Assembly: GCF_023072595.1 (NCBI RefSeq)
Contig: NZ_JALLGK010000001.1
Location: 62,001-126,000, forward strand
DNA length: 64,000 bases
Direction of reading: 5' to 3'
Source: Streptomyces sp. XM4193
Lineage (GTDB): Bacteria; Actinomycetota; Actinomycetes; Streptomycetales; Streptomycetaceae
The notes beneath the pieces are model-generated. The model did no database searches, was not told the origin of the DNA, and saw only the letters and a program-made list of their open reading frames with translations. A program made the translations under genes and the position numbers. This document shows, piece by piece, positions 43,766 to 51,784 of this stretch; positions within the stretch are counted from its first letter, which is position 1, and every line of letters starts with the position of its first letter.

Positions 43766-44968
43766 ATGAAGCTCCCCAGCCCCCTGTCCGCCTGGTCGGC
43801 GGTGACCGCGTGGAACACCAGGCGGGCGATGGTCGCCGACGAGCACACCTTCCGGGTCCAGCTGCCCCGCCACCTCGCCGGGCCGCTGATCCAGGTGGCG
43901 AAACGGTTGCTCATGGCCCACATCGTGCTGTTCACGGCGGTCGCCATCGTCTATCTGGACCGGCACGGCTACACCGACAACGCCGACGGCAACGTCAACT
44001 TCCTGGACTCGCTCTACTACGTCACCGTCTCCCTCTCCACCACCGGTTACGGGGACATCGCACCCGTCTCGACCACCGCGCGCCTGCTGACGACCTTTCT
44101 CATCACACCGCTGCGCATCCTCTTCCTGATCATCCTCGTCGGGACTTCACTGGAAGTGCTGACCGAGCGCACCCGCCATCAGTGGCGGCTGTCCCACTGG
44201 AGTTCCCGCGTGCGTGACCACACCGTCATCGTCGGATTCGGCACCAAGGGCAGGTCGGCCGCCGAGTCGCTGCTCTCCACCGGGATGACGAAGGAGCAGA
44301 TCGTCATCGTCGACCCCAACGCCAAGGTGGTCGACGCCGCCAACGCGGACGGGTTCGCCGGTGTCGTCGGCGACGCCACCCGCTCCAGCGTTCTGGAGCG
44401 CGCCCGCACCGACCGCGCCCGGCAGATCGTCATCGCCACCGAACGCGACGACACCGCCGTACTGGTGACGCTCACCGCCCGGCAGATGAACGCCGGGCTC
44501 AGCATCGTCGCCGCCGTCCGGGAGCACGAGAACGTGCCGCTGCTCAAGCAGTCCGGCGCGGATTCGGTGATCACCAGCTCCGGCGCCGCCGGCCGGATGC
44601 TCGGCCTCTCCCTCATCAGCCCCAGCGCGGGCCTGGTGATGGAGGATCTGATGCACTACGGCACCGGGCTGAGCCTCGTCGAACGCCCGGTCACCAAGGC
44701 GGAGGCGGGCCACTCGCCGCGCGAGTGCGACGCCCTGATCGTCGCCGTGATCCGCGGCCACCGCCTGCTGAACTTCGACGAACCCGAGGTGGAGACCCTC
44801 CAGTTGCTCGACCGCGTCGTCGTCATCCGCCGCAGCGGACCCGACCAGCCGCAGACCAAGGTGCGGATGGGCGACGACGACGAGGAGAGCGGCCGGTTCC
44901 GCGCCCCGCCCAAGATGCGCCCTGCCCCCCGCGACTGGCGCAACCCCCGCGACGAACTCGGCCAGTAG
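43766..44968 (+). CDS. Potassium channel with RCK (TrkA-N) domain
   Basis: The 400-residue product has two membrane helices (about 55-75 and 105-130) around a pore loop with selectivity filter TTGYGD. A cytoplasmic Rossmann-type RCK domain starts VIVGFGTKGRSAAESLL, and a C-terminal part includes VVAVIRGHRLLNFDEPEVETLQLLDRVVVI, like TrkA-C. It resembles MthK/Kch channels, which gate K+ flux by ligand binding. ATG 43766 has AGGA six bases before it, and GTG 43763 is possible. It may join the betaine importer and Mrp in osmotic and ionic balance. Confidence 0.9.
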   Translation: MKLPSPLSAWSAVTAWNTRRAMVADEHTFRVQLPRHLAGPLIQVAKRLLMAHIVLFTAVAIVYLDRHGYTDNADGNVNFLDSLYYVTVSLSTTGYGDIAPVSTTARLLTTFLITPLRILFLIILVGTSLEVLTERTRHQWRLSHWSSRVRDHTVIVGFGTKGRSAAESLLSTGMTKEQIVIVDPNAKVVDAANADGFAGVVGDATRSSVLERARTDRARQIVIATERDDTAVLVTLTARQMNAGLSIVAAVREHENVPLLKQSGADSVITSSGAAGRMLGLSLISPSAGLVMEDLMHYGTGLSLVERPVTKAEAGHSPRECDALIVAVIRGHRLLNFDEPEVETLQLLDRVVVIRRSGPDQPQTKVRMGDDDEESGRFRAPPKMRPAPRDWRNPRDELGQ

Positions 44969-45003
44969 CGACGGCCTCCCACCTCCCGGAGCGGGCCGTG
45001 GTC

Positions 45004-45072
45004 ACGGCGGGCGGTCGTCGGGGCCGCGACGGCGGGCGGTCGGGTCCGCGACGGCGGGCGGTCGGGTCCGCG
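45004..45072. repeat. 22-bp tandem repeat (two perfect copies, one longer copy)
   Basis: Copies begin ACGGCGGGCGGTCG at 45004, 45029 and 45051. They lie between convergent genes ending at 44968 and 45115. Confidence 0.85.
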
Positions 45073-45114
45073 GCGTCGCAGCCCCGCGTCAACGGGCGGC
45101 GGCTGCCCGGCAGC

Positions 45115-45600
45115 TCACCGTCGGCGCCAGTCGTGGCTGCCCGGCCACTGCCCCCTGCCGCCCGGGCCGCCGGCGAGACCGCCGAAGCCGCCCGACCCGC
45201 CTCCGGAACTGCCGGATCCACCGCCCGGGCCGTCCGGACCGCCCGGGCCCTCGTCACCGTCGCCGCGTTCCGCCTCGATCTCGGCCCGCTGCTCCGCCAA
45301 GTACTCCTCGGCCGCCTCCTTCTGGCGCGCGACCTCCTCGGGCGGCAGCTCCTGGTACTCCCGGCTGCCCCGGGCGACCTGCTCCCCCAGGGCCTCCGAG
45401 TAGGAGTCGATGTGCATGGCCTGGCGCAGCCCGATACGGCCGGCGAGCACCTCGTTCGCCATCTCCCGCAGCGGCGCGCTGACGTGTTCGCCTCCGGCCA
45501 ACCGCTGGAGGGACTTGCGCAGCGCCCTCGCCCGCGCCTCGTCCCCGCCGGTGAGCCCGGTCAGGTCCGAGTCCCCTATCTGCTGCTCGTCTCCGCTCAT
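45115..45600 (-). CDS. GRIGLRQA-motif protein of ESX-like locus B
   Basis: The 161-residue product is homologous to that of 28996-29415 through EMANEVLAGRIGLRQAMHIDSYSEAL and the Glu/Gln-rich helix after it. The last 50 residues are Gly/Ser/Pro-rich and probably disordered. It is the last gene of a three-gene minus-strand unit with the split WXG-like proteins. GGAGGAG eight bases before ATG 45600 supports the start. No signal or membrane segment is seen. Confidence 0.8.
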   Translation of the reverse strand: MSGDEQQIGDSDLTGLTGGDEARARALRKSLQRLAGGEHVSAPLREMANEVLAGRIGLRQAMHIDSYSEALGEQVARGSREYQELPPEEVARQKEAAEEYLAEQRAEIEAERGDGDEGPGGPDGPGGGSGSSGGGSGGFGGLAGGPGGRGQWPGSHDWRRR

Positions 45601-45631
45601 GGGCCGATCTCCTCCTGCCGGTCCGACGGGG

Positions 45632-46378
45632 TCATACGCCGGGGTGGTCGTAGGTCTGCCCCGGGACGGGGAACTTCACCATGCCGCTGTAGAGGGTCCC
45701 GCCAACGCCCTGGACGATGCCCGAGGCGGCGTTCACCAGCTGCTGCGCGGTGGTGAGCTGCTTGGTGAGGTCACCCCACAGCTTGATGAGCCGGGCAATC
45801 TCCAGAGCGGCGAGCCCGTAGCCGACAACGGCGCCGACACCGGTCCAGGACAACGCGGTTCCGGCGGCGAGTTCGATCGCGAGCAGGACGAGTGCGTCCC
45901 CCATCGCCAGCAGCAGCGTGCGGACGAACATCGCCGCGGAGTACATACCGGTGGACAGGTTCTGGTACGCCGCGCAGAGTTCGGCGAGCGAGGACTCCAA
46001 CTCGTCGAGCTTTCCGACGAGTTGCTCGAAGTAGATGAACGCGGAGTCGGCCGCGTTTCCGTTCCACGTGGCGTCCAGGCTCTTGTTTCCCGAATCGATG
46101 TTGGACGCCATGGCGTTCACACACTTCGCGAGGTTCTCCCACGCCTGCGAACATTCGAAGAACGCTTCCCAGTCGCCTGCGAACCACTCCAGAACCGCGT
46201 CGAGCGGATTCTTGTCGAATACGAGCTTGATGCCCTCGTTGATCCAGTAGGTCGGACTCACCAGGTCACTGACGGTATTGAAACCGTCGACGAAGAGTCC
46301 GCGAGAGAACTCGTCGCCCTCAAGCTTGGGTGGCTTGAGATAGTGCACGGGTTCGGAAGTGTCCGCGAAACCACTCAT
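45632..46378 (-). CDS. C-terminal half of a split WXG100-like protein, locus B
   Basis: The 248-residue product matches residues from about 150 to the end of the fused proteins at 29483 and 56853. It has LVSPTYWINEGIKLVFDKNPLDAV, AGDWEAFFECSQAWENL, WNG in ATWNGNAADSAFIYF, a hydrophobic helical region and the end FPVPGQTYDHPGV. Here it is a separate gene with its own ATG 46378, 54 bp after the WXG100-like gene. The ribosome binding site is weak, so translation may depend on the upstream gene. Confidence 0.8.
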   Translation of the reverse strand: MSGFADTSEPVHYLKPPKLEGDEFSRGLFVDGFNTVSDLVSPTYWINEGIKLVFDKNPLDAVLEWFAGDWEAFFECSQAWENLAKCVNAMASNIDSGNKSLDATWNGNAADSAFIYFEQLVGKLDELESSLAELCAAYQNLSTGMYSAAMFVRTLLLAMGDALVLLAIELAAGTALSWTGVGAVVGYGLAALEIARLIKLWGDLTKQLTTAQQLVNAASGIVQGVGGTLYSGMVKFPVPGQTYDHPGV

Positions 46379-46432
46379 GTCTGCTCAAATCGATTCGTTC
46401 GGATGCTCGTGCCGCAGGCCGGTGACGCCGGC

Positions 46433-46747
46433 TCAGCGCTTGCTCGCGGGGTAAGTGGCGTCCACCGCCTCGGCATTGCTCTCGTCGGTGTCGCGGTAGT
46501 ACTTCGCGGCCGACGACAGCTCGTTCTGGGATCCCTTGGCGATGTCCTGGACCTTCTGGAGCGCGTCCTTCACCTTCTGCACCACGTCCTGGTGAGGCGC
46601 ACCGAAGGCGGATATCAACAGCCCGTCGGACACATCCGCGTTGGTGTGCTGACCGACGTACCGCTTCGCCTGTTCCGCGTCCTCCGAAACCCGTCCGAGC
46701 TGCTTCGCATAGCTCTCCAGATCTTCGTGCTCGACCTTGAAACTCAC
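46433..46747 (-). CDS. WXG100-like protein (N-terminal half of the split pair), locus B
   Basis: The 104-residue product has the length and helical hairpin of WXG100 proteins and begins MSFKV like its fused relatives. The turn has AFG in place of WxG. The C-terminal arm carries YYRDTDES, which fits YxxxD, and ends DATYPASKR, the point at which the fused proteins run into a Gly-rich linker. GGGGGA six bases before GTG 46747 supports the start. It is probably a type VII-type secretion candidate that acts with the next gene product. Confidence 0.82.
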   Translation of the reverse strand: MSFKVEHEDLESYAKQLGRVSEDAEQAKRYVGQHTNADVSDGLLISAFGAPHQDVVQKVKDALQKVQDIAKGSQNELSSAAKYYRDTDESNAEAVDATYPASKR

Positions 46748-46945
46748 GGCGTTTCCCCCGTTCTTCGATCGTTGCAGCGGCCACCCTACGCCGCCCGTGA
46801 AACGGCCCGCCGGGTCGGCCGCCGCACCCGGACATGAATAGAGGGCACCGGGCCACCATTCCGCCGGAAACGGTGGAAACACCAGAAGAACACCGTCGGG
46901 AGCACCGGGCGGAGCGCTTCCGAACCGACCGACTACCGTTGTCGC

Positions 46946-47293
46946 ATGAGTTCTTCCGGAGGTCCGCGCGCCCATGCGGACACGGACGGCCCGGCGCCCC
47001 GCCCCGAGGACGCGATCACCCGGCGGGCCTGGTCGGGTGCGGCCACCCTGGCCGGCCTGTTCGCCGTTCTGGGAGCCCTCAACCACAGCCGCGTCGCGCT
47101 CGACGCGACCGGACCGTGGTCGCAGCACGGCGTCGTCGTGCAGTCGTTCACCGTCGCCGTACTGGTGGCGCTCGCCGCGGTCGCCATCGTCTGGGCGGTG
47201 CGCGGCTTCCGCCACCGCGAAGTGCGATGGCTGCTGTACGCGGGTCTCGTCGACGCGACGATCTTCCTGATCGGCCACCTCCTCACCCTCTGA
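46946..47293 (+). CDS. Small membrane protein of unknown function
   Basis: The 115-residue product has a hydrophilic start and three predicted helices (about 32-48, 65-85 and 93-113). It is divergent from locus B. No family is recognised. Confidence 0.7.
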   Translation: MSSSGGPRAHADTDGPAPRPEDAITRRAWSGAATLAGLFAVLGALNHSRVALDATGPWSQHGVVVQSFTVAVLVALAAVAIVWAVRGFRHREVRWLLYAGLVDATIFLIGHLLTL

Positions 47294-47384
47294 CACCCCC
47301 GCCCGGCATAACGGGCCGGGCACAGGGGCGTATCGAGGGCGACTCGGGATGTCGGCGGAGCCGCCGGCTACGTAGGTTGGACGC

Positions 47385-47732
47385 ATGAACAGTCAGCGCG
47401 ACGACCAGCCCCACGAGCCCGACGGCAACGGCGGCAGCCGCGACGCGGCGCCGACCGAGACCCGTGGTGCGCGCCGACTGCGCGAGAGCGGCGCCCTGTT
47501 CATCATCTTCTGCGCCCTGGTGCAGCTGACGGCCTCGATCTCCAAGGTGTCCGGTGACGACAGCTCCGGGGGGCTTGTCGGCAGCCCGCAGGGAATGGCC
47601 GGCGTGGCCCTCGCGGTCGGGGCGATCACCAGCGCGATCCTCGCCTGGCGCAACCGTGTGAGCAGCTGGTTGCTGCTCGGAGCGACCCTGGTGATCGCCC
47701 ATGTGGTGCTCTTCCAGGTGCTGGCCGACTGA
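47385..47732 (+). CDS. Small membrane protein of unknown function
   Basis: The 115-residue product has a charged N-terminal tail and three helices (about 38-55, 72-87 and 94-113). It lies 91 bp after the previous small membrane gene with a similar plan, and converges with the Mrp operon 16 bp away. No family is recognised. Confidence 0.7.
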   Translation: MNSQRDDQPHEPDGNGGSRDAAPTETRGARRLRESGALFIIFCALVQLTASISKVSGDDSSGGLVGSPQGMAGVALAVGAITSAILAWRNRVSSWLLLGATLVIAHVVLFQVLAD

Positions 47733-47748
47733 TTCGGCCGACCGGCCC

Positions 47749-48336
47749 TCAGCTCTCCCCGCCGCGCGCCCCGCCCGCCCCGGAGGCGTCCGTCCCGGAG
47801 GTGTCCGTCCCGGAGGTGTCCGTACCGGAGGCGTTCGCCGAGCCGTTCCCGTCGGTGTCCTGCGCGTCGTCCCCGGCCTCGCCCCGCCCACTCCGGCCGT
47901 CCGCTTCCACCCCGCCCGCGCCGGAAGCGTCCGGCCCGTACGGCCCGTACGAGCCGTCCGCGCCCGTCTCGCGGCGGGCTTCGGAGGCGGCTGCTGCGCG
48001 CAACCGGTGCTTGTGGTCGACGAGTTCGTCGGCGGTCAGCAGGGAGCGGTCGACGGCGTCGGTGCGGTAGGCGATGCGTCCCAGGATCTGCCCGGTCACG
48101 GGCGCGGTGATCAGCTGGAACGCGGCGATCAGCAGCAGCAGTCCGGTGTAGGGGCCGCTGACCATCACCGCGGCGCCCAGCAGGATGATCACCAGTCCGA
48201 GCGACTGCGCCTTCGCGGACGCCTGGAGCCGGGTGAGGGTGTCGGGGAACCGCAGCAGCCCGATCGCGCCGGAGAGGCAGAACACCGCACCGGAGAGCAG
48301 CAGTACGGCGGTGACGACGTCGGCGAGGATCTTCAC
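47749..48336 (-). CDS. mrpG: Mrp-type Na+/H+ antiporter subunit G
   Basis: The 195-residue product has three membrane helices in the first 85 residues with the MnhG pattern GAIGLLRFPDTLTRLQASAKAQSLGL. A hydrophilic tail of about 85 residues is rich in Ala, Gly, Asp, Ser and Thr and carries a GTDTSGTDTSGTDASG repeat, so it is much longer than usual MrpG. GTG 48336 overlaps the mrpF stop (GTGA). It is the last gene of the Mrp operon. Confidence 0.9.
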   Translation of the reverse strand: MKILADVVTAVLLLSGAVFCLSGAIGLLRFPDTLTRLQASAKAQSLGLVIILLGAAVMVSGPYTGLLLLIAAFQLITAPVTGQILGRIAYRTDAVDRSLLTADELVDHKHRLRAAAASEARRETGADGSYGPYGPDASGAGGVEADGRSGRGEAGDDAQDTDGNGSANASGTDTSGTDTSGTDASGAGGARGGES

Positions 48337-48599
48337 CGCATGTCCTCCCGTTCCTCCACGAGGCGGCCCGCGGCGACGGATCCGCTGAAGCCGAGCAGGG
48401 CCAGTACGAGCAGCACGGGCAGCACCGTGACGTAGTTCCACACGGCCGCCGCCACCGCCGCTCCGGCGACGATCTGGGTGACCAGCACGTCCACGGCGTT
48501 GATGCGGTCCAGTACGCGCGGGCCGCGCAGCAGACGGATCAGTACGAGCAGCGCGGCCACCGCGAGGATGGTCAGCGCGATGATGGCGACGACGGTCAC
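48333..48599 (-). CDS. mrpF: Mrp-type Na+/H+ antiporter subunit F
   Basis: The 88-residue product has three membrane helices and the motif RLLRGPRVLDRINAVDVL typical of MrpF. It overlaps mrpE and mrpG by GTGA junctions of 4 bp. Confidence 0.92.
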   Translation of the reverse strand: MTVVAIIALTILAVAALLVLIRLLRGPRVLDRINAVDVLVTQIVAGAAVAAAVWNYVTVLPVLLVLALLGFSGSVAAGRLVEEREDMR

Positions 48600-49411
48600 G
48601 AGCCCTCACTCCCGTTGCGTTTCCGGTCGCCCCCGCCGGACGACCCCGGTTCCGACTCCACACCCGCAGCGCCACCCGTACCCGCGCCGCCCGTACCTGC
48701 GCCGCCGCCCGTACCTGCGCCGCCCGCGTCGCCCGTACCCGCGCCGCCGCCCGTACCTGCGCCACCCGCGCCGCCCGCGGAGCGCCCCGGGCCGGGGGCG
48801 CGCGAGGAGCCCGCGCCCGCCCCGCCGGACGGGCCGGTGTCGCCGAAGGCACGCAGGATGGCGGCCTCGGCGGCCAGCACCTCCGAGCGCCGCTTCTCCG
48901 CCTCCTCCGCGTCCCACACCGGCAGCGAGTGCACGTACAGCACCCGTCGTTCGCGGTCGATCTCGAGCACCAGCGAACCGGGGGAGAGTCCGGTGAGCTG
49001 TACGGCGCCGCGCACCAGCCGGTCGGTGTCCATCTGGAGCGGCACCGCCACCACCGCGGACCGGGTGCGCGGTCCGTGGCGCACCGCCTCCCAGGCGACG
49101 GTCGCCCCGGAGCCGACGAGGTGGGCGGCGGTGCGGCCGGCGAGGGCGAGCAGCCGCCAGGGTTTGATCAGCACGAACCGGGTGGTCGGTACCGGGCACA
49201 GCAGCGCGACGCCGACGGCGACGATCACGCCGAACAGCAGCACCACCGCACTGACCGATCCCCAGAGCACGATCCACAGCAGCAACAGGCCGACGACCAG
49301 GACGAGTCGGCCGCGCAGCGCACCGCCGGGTCGGCCGTCCCCCTCGTTCGCGGGGACGTCCGGGGGCGGGTCGGCGCCGCCGGAGGCGGAGTGCTCGGTC
49401 TGGGTGCTCAT
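48596..49411 (-). CDS. mrpE: Mrp-type Na+/H+ antiporter subunit E with low-complexity tail
   Basis: The 271-residue product has two or three membrane helices (about 35-85) and the conserved soluble part (LTGLSPGSLVLEIDRERRVLYVHSLPV). A tail of 85 residues with repeated Gly-Thr-Gly-Gly-Ala units follows, encoded by tandem GTACC(T)GCGCCGCC words at 48675-48780. The core fits MrpE and the tail is extra. GGAG eight bases before ATG 49411 supports the start. The ATG overlaps the stop of a 30-codon reading frame that fills the gap to mrpD. Confidence 0.9.
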   Translation of the reverse strand: MSTQTEHSASGGADPPPDVPANEGDGRPGGALRGRLVLVVGLLLLWIVLWGSVSAVVLLFGVIVAVGVALLCPVPTTRFVLIKPWRLLALAGRTAAHLVGSGATVAWEAVRHGPRTRSAVVAVPLQMDTDRLVRGAVQLTGLSPGSLVLEIDRERRVLYVHSLPVWDAEEAEKRRSEVLAAEAAILRAFGDTGPSGGAGAGSSRAPGPGRSAGGAGGAGTGGGAGTGDAGGAGTGGGAGTGGAGTGGAAGVESEPGSSGGGDRKRNGSEGS

Positions 49412-49500
49412 CGCGGTGTCTCCGAGTTCATCGCGGGTACCTCCCGGATCGTCGCGCCGGCCGTGCGGCGGTACGCCACCTCGGCCGGTCGCCCGTTCAT
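49408..49500 (-). CDS. Possible 30-residue coupling ORF between mrpD and mrpE
   Basis: ATG 49500 lies in the ATGA overlap with the mrpD stop, and the TGA at 49408-49410 overlaps the mrpE ATG by the same arrangement. The frame (MNGRPAEVAYRRTAG...NSETPR) has no own ribosome binding site. It could keep ribosomes moving from mrpD to mrpE. It may be chance, as the peptide has no recognisable features. Confidence 0.35.
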   Translation of the reverse strand: MNGRPAEVAYRRTAGATIREVPAMNSETPR

Positions 49501-51152
49501 CGCTGCACCAGTGGTCGGTCCGCGCCGTTGGTGGGCGCGCCCTCCCCCGCGCCGCCGGGGCCGTCTCCGTCGCCCCCGTTCCCGTCCGTCTCCGCGCTGC
49601 CCCGTTCGCGCTCGCCGCCGGAGGAGACGCCGCTCGGATCGTCGTCGGAGGGGCCGGTGGGCGGCAGCACGGACTCCTGGTAGACGACCGGGTCGCGCAG
49701 GTCCTCGCCCGCGCGCTCGGTGACCTGGGAGAGCGGGCCCGCGGCGAGGGCAACGGCGATGCCGACCGCCACGACGCCCGCGGTGGTCGCCAGCATCGTG
49801 CGGGTGCCGCGGTCGTGCCGGGAGACCGGCGGCGGCCGGTCCGGGCCCTGTGCGAAGACGGCCCGCCAGACCCTGGCCATCGCGTAGAGCGTGAGCAGGC
49901 TGGTGACCAGCAGCGCGCCGAGCACCAGCAGCGTCGGCGCGCCGCCGGCGTCCACGCCGGCCTGGAGCAGCGCCACCTTGCCGATGAAGCCGGAGAACGG
50001 CGGCAGTCCGGCCAGGCTCATCGCGCTGACCAGGAAGAGCCCGGCCAGCAGGGTCGGCGGGGGTGGCGCGGCGGTGAGCCGTTGGAGCGCGGCCGTACCG
50101 CTCCACCCGGCGACGAGTCCGGCGATCAGGAACAGCGCGGCCTGCACGGCGATGTGGTGCACCGCGTACAGCAGCGTGCCGCTCAGCCCCTCGGCGGTGA
50201 ACAGCGCGAGGCCGAACAGCATGTACCCGATGTGGCTGACCAGGACGAAGGAGAGCATGCGGTTGAGGTCCTTCTGCGCGACCGCGCCGAGCACCCCGAT
50301 CAGCATCGTCGCGGTGGCCAGGCAGAGCAGCAGGGTCCAGCTCTCGTCGCGGGAGAACATCAGCGTCTGGGTGCGCACCATGGCGTAGAGGCCGACCTTG
50401 GTGAGCAGCGCGGCGAGCACCGCGGTGATCGGCGCGGGCGCCGTGGGATAGCTGTCCGGCAGCCAGAAGTGCAGCGGCACCATCGCCGCCTTGATGCCGA
50501 AGACGATGAGCAGCAGCAGGCTGAGCGCGTCCTGGACACCGCCCGCGAGCTCGGGCACCCGGATGCTGAGGTCGGCGAAGTTGACGGTGCCGGTGGCCGC
50601 GTAGACGAGCGCGACCGCGGTGAGGAAGATCAGCGACGACACCAGCGAGGTGATGGTGTACGTCATCCCGGCCTGGATGCGTTTCTCGTCCGTGCCGAGG
50701 CTGATCAGCACGTACGAGGCGGCGAGCATCACCTCGAAGGCGACGAAGAGGTTGAAGAGGTCGCCGGTGAGGAAGGCGAGCGCGACGCCGCCGACCAGCA
50801 CCAGGTACGCCGGGTGGAAGGCCGGGCGGGACGACCACGCCTCGGCGCTGCCCTGGCCCACGGCGAAGAGCAGGATCGCCAGCGAGACGGTCAGCGCCAT
50901 CGTCAGCATCAGCATCGCCGTGCGGTCGGCGACCAGCGAGATGCCCAGCGGGGCGGGCCAGCCGCCGATGGCGAGGACCTGGGCCCCGTCCCGGTCGGCG
51001 AGCAGCAGCAGCGCGACGGCGTCGACCAGCAGGACGAGCAACACCCCGACGCCGACGGCGCGTTGGATCGCCGAGCGGCGCCAGACGGCCACCGAGAGGC
51101 CGGCCGCGATGAGCGGCAGCATGATCGGCGCGACGAGCATCAGGGCCCTCAT
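49497..51152 (-). CDS. mrpD: Mrp-type Na+/H+ antiporter subunit D
   Basis: The 551-residue product has about 14 membrane helices and the proton-translocating module of complex I-like subunits (LTGDLFNLFVAFEVMLAASYVLISLG, GIKAAMVPLHFWLPDSYPTAPAPITAVLAALLTKVGLYAMVR). The last 50 residues are hydrophilic and Gly/Asp-rich. It overlaps mrpC by 4 bp. Confidence 0.93.
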   Translation of the reverse strand: MRALMLVAPIMLPLIAAGLSVAVWRRSAIQRAVGVGVLLVLLVDAVALLLLADRDGAQVLAIGGWPAPLGISLVADRTAMLMLTMALTVSLAILLFAVGQGSAEAWSSRPAFHPAYLVLVGGVALAFLTGDLFNLFVAFEVMLAASYVLISLGTDEKRIQAGMTYTITSLVSSLIFLTAVALVYAATGTVNFADLSIRVPELAGGVQDALSLLLLIVFGIKAAMVPLHFWLPDSYPTAPAPITAVLAALLTKVGLYAMVRTQTLMFSRDESWTLLLCLATATMLIGVLGAVAQKDLNRMLSFVLVSHIGYMLFGLALFTAEGLSGTLLYAVHHIAVQAALFLIAGLVAGWSGTAALQRLTAAPPPPTLLAGLFLVSAMSLAGLPPFSGFIGKVALLQAGVDAGGAPTLLVLGALLVTSLLTLYAMARVWRAVFAQGPDRPPPVSRHDRGTRTMLATTAGVVAVGIAVALAAGPLSQVTERAGEDLRDPVVYQESVLPPTGPSDDDPSGVSSGGERERGSAETDGNGGDGDGPGGAGEGAPTNGADRPLVQR

Positions 51153-51784
51153 CGTGCGTCCCCCTTCCCGTCGTCCGTACCGTCCACCGGCGGCGGCGCA
51201 CCGCCCGTACTGCCCGTACTGCCCGTACTGCCGGAGGTGCCGCCCGCGCCGCCCGTGCCGCCCGCGCCGCCGGGGGTGCCGCCGCGGCGGGGGCGGGTGC
51301 GGCGCTGTTCGGCCTCGCTGCGGGGCTCCTCGCGCATCGACAGCGAGCGCGAGGTCGGGTCCGAGGAGGCGGCAGGGCGCTGTTCGCGGTCGGCGGTGTC
51401 GGCGTCGGTGTGCTCCCGCTCCTGGTTCTCGGCGATACGGCGGTCCTCGGCGTCGTCGCGCACCTCGTCGTGGCCGTGCAGCTGCCAGGCGCGGTGGACC
51501 AGGGCGAGCAGGAAGATGGTCAGGGCGAAGGTGATGACGATCGCGGTCAGCGCCATGGCCTGCGGCAGCGGGTCGGCGTCGGCCTCGCTGCCGGCGCGCA
51601 GTTCGCCGGTGATCGGCGGTGCGCCGGGCGGTCCGGCGGCGGCGAGCAGCAGCAGGTTGGTGGCGTGGCCGAGGATCAGGAAGCCGAACAGCAGCCGCAT
51701 CAGGGTGCGTTGGAGCAGCAGGAAGAAGCCGGCGGCGAAGAGTCCGCCGACCACGAGCGCGGTGGTCAGGTCCAGTACGGTCAT
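51149..51784 (-). CDS. mrpC: Mrp-type Na+/H+ antiporter subunit C
   Basis: The 211-residue product has three membrane helices (NuoK-like; FGFLILGHATNLLLLAAAGPPGAPP is diagnostic) in the first 115 residues. About 95 hydrophilic residues with charged and then Gly/Thr/Ser-rich runs follow. It overlaps both neighbours by ATGA junctions. Confidence 0.92.
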   Translation of the reverse strand: MTVLDLTTALVVGGLFAAGFFLLLQRTLMRLLFGFLILGHATNLLLLAAAGPPGAPPITGELRAGSEADADPLPQAMALTAIVITFALTIFLLALVHRAWQLHGHDEVRDDAEDRRIAENQEREHTDADTADREQRPAASSDPTSRSLSMREEPRSEAEQRRTRPRRGGTPGGAGGTGGAGGTSGSTGSTGSTGGAPPPVDGTDDGKGDAR

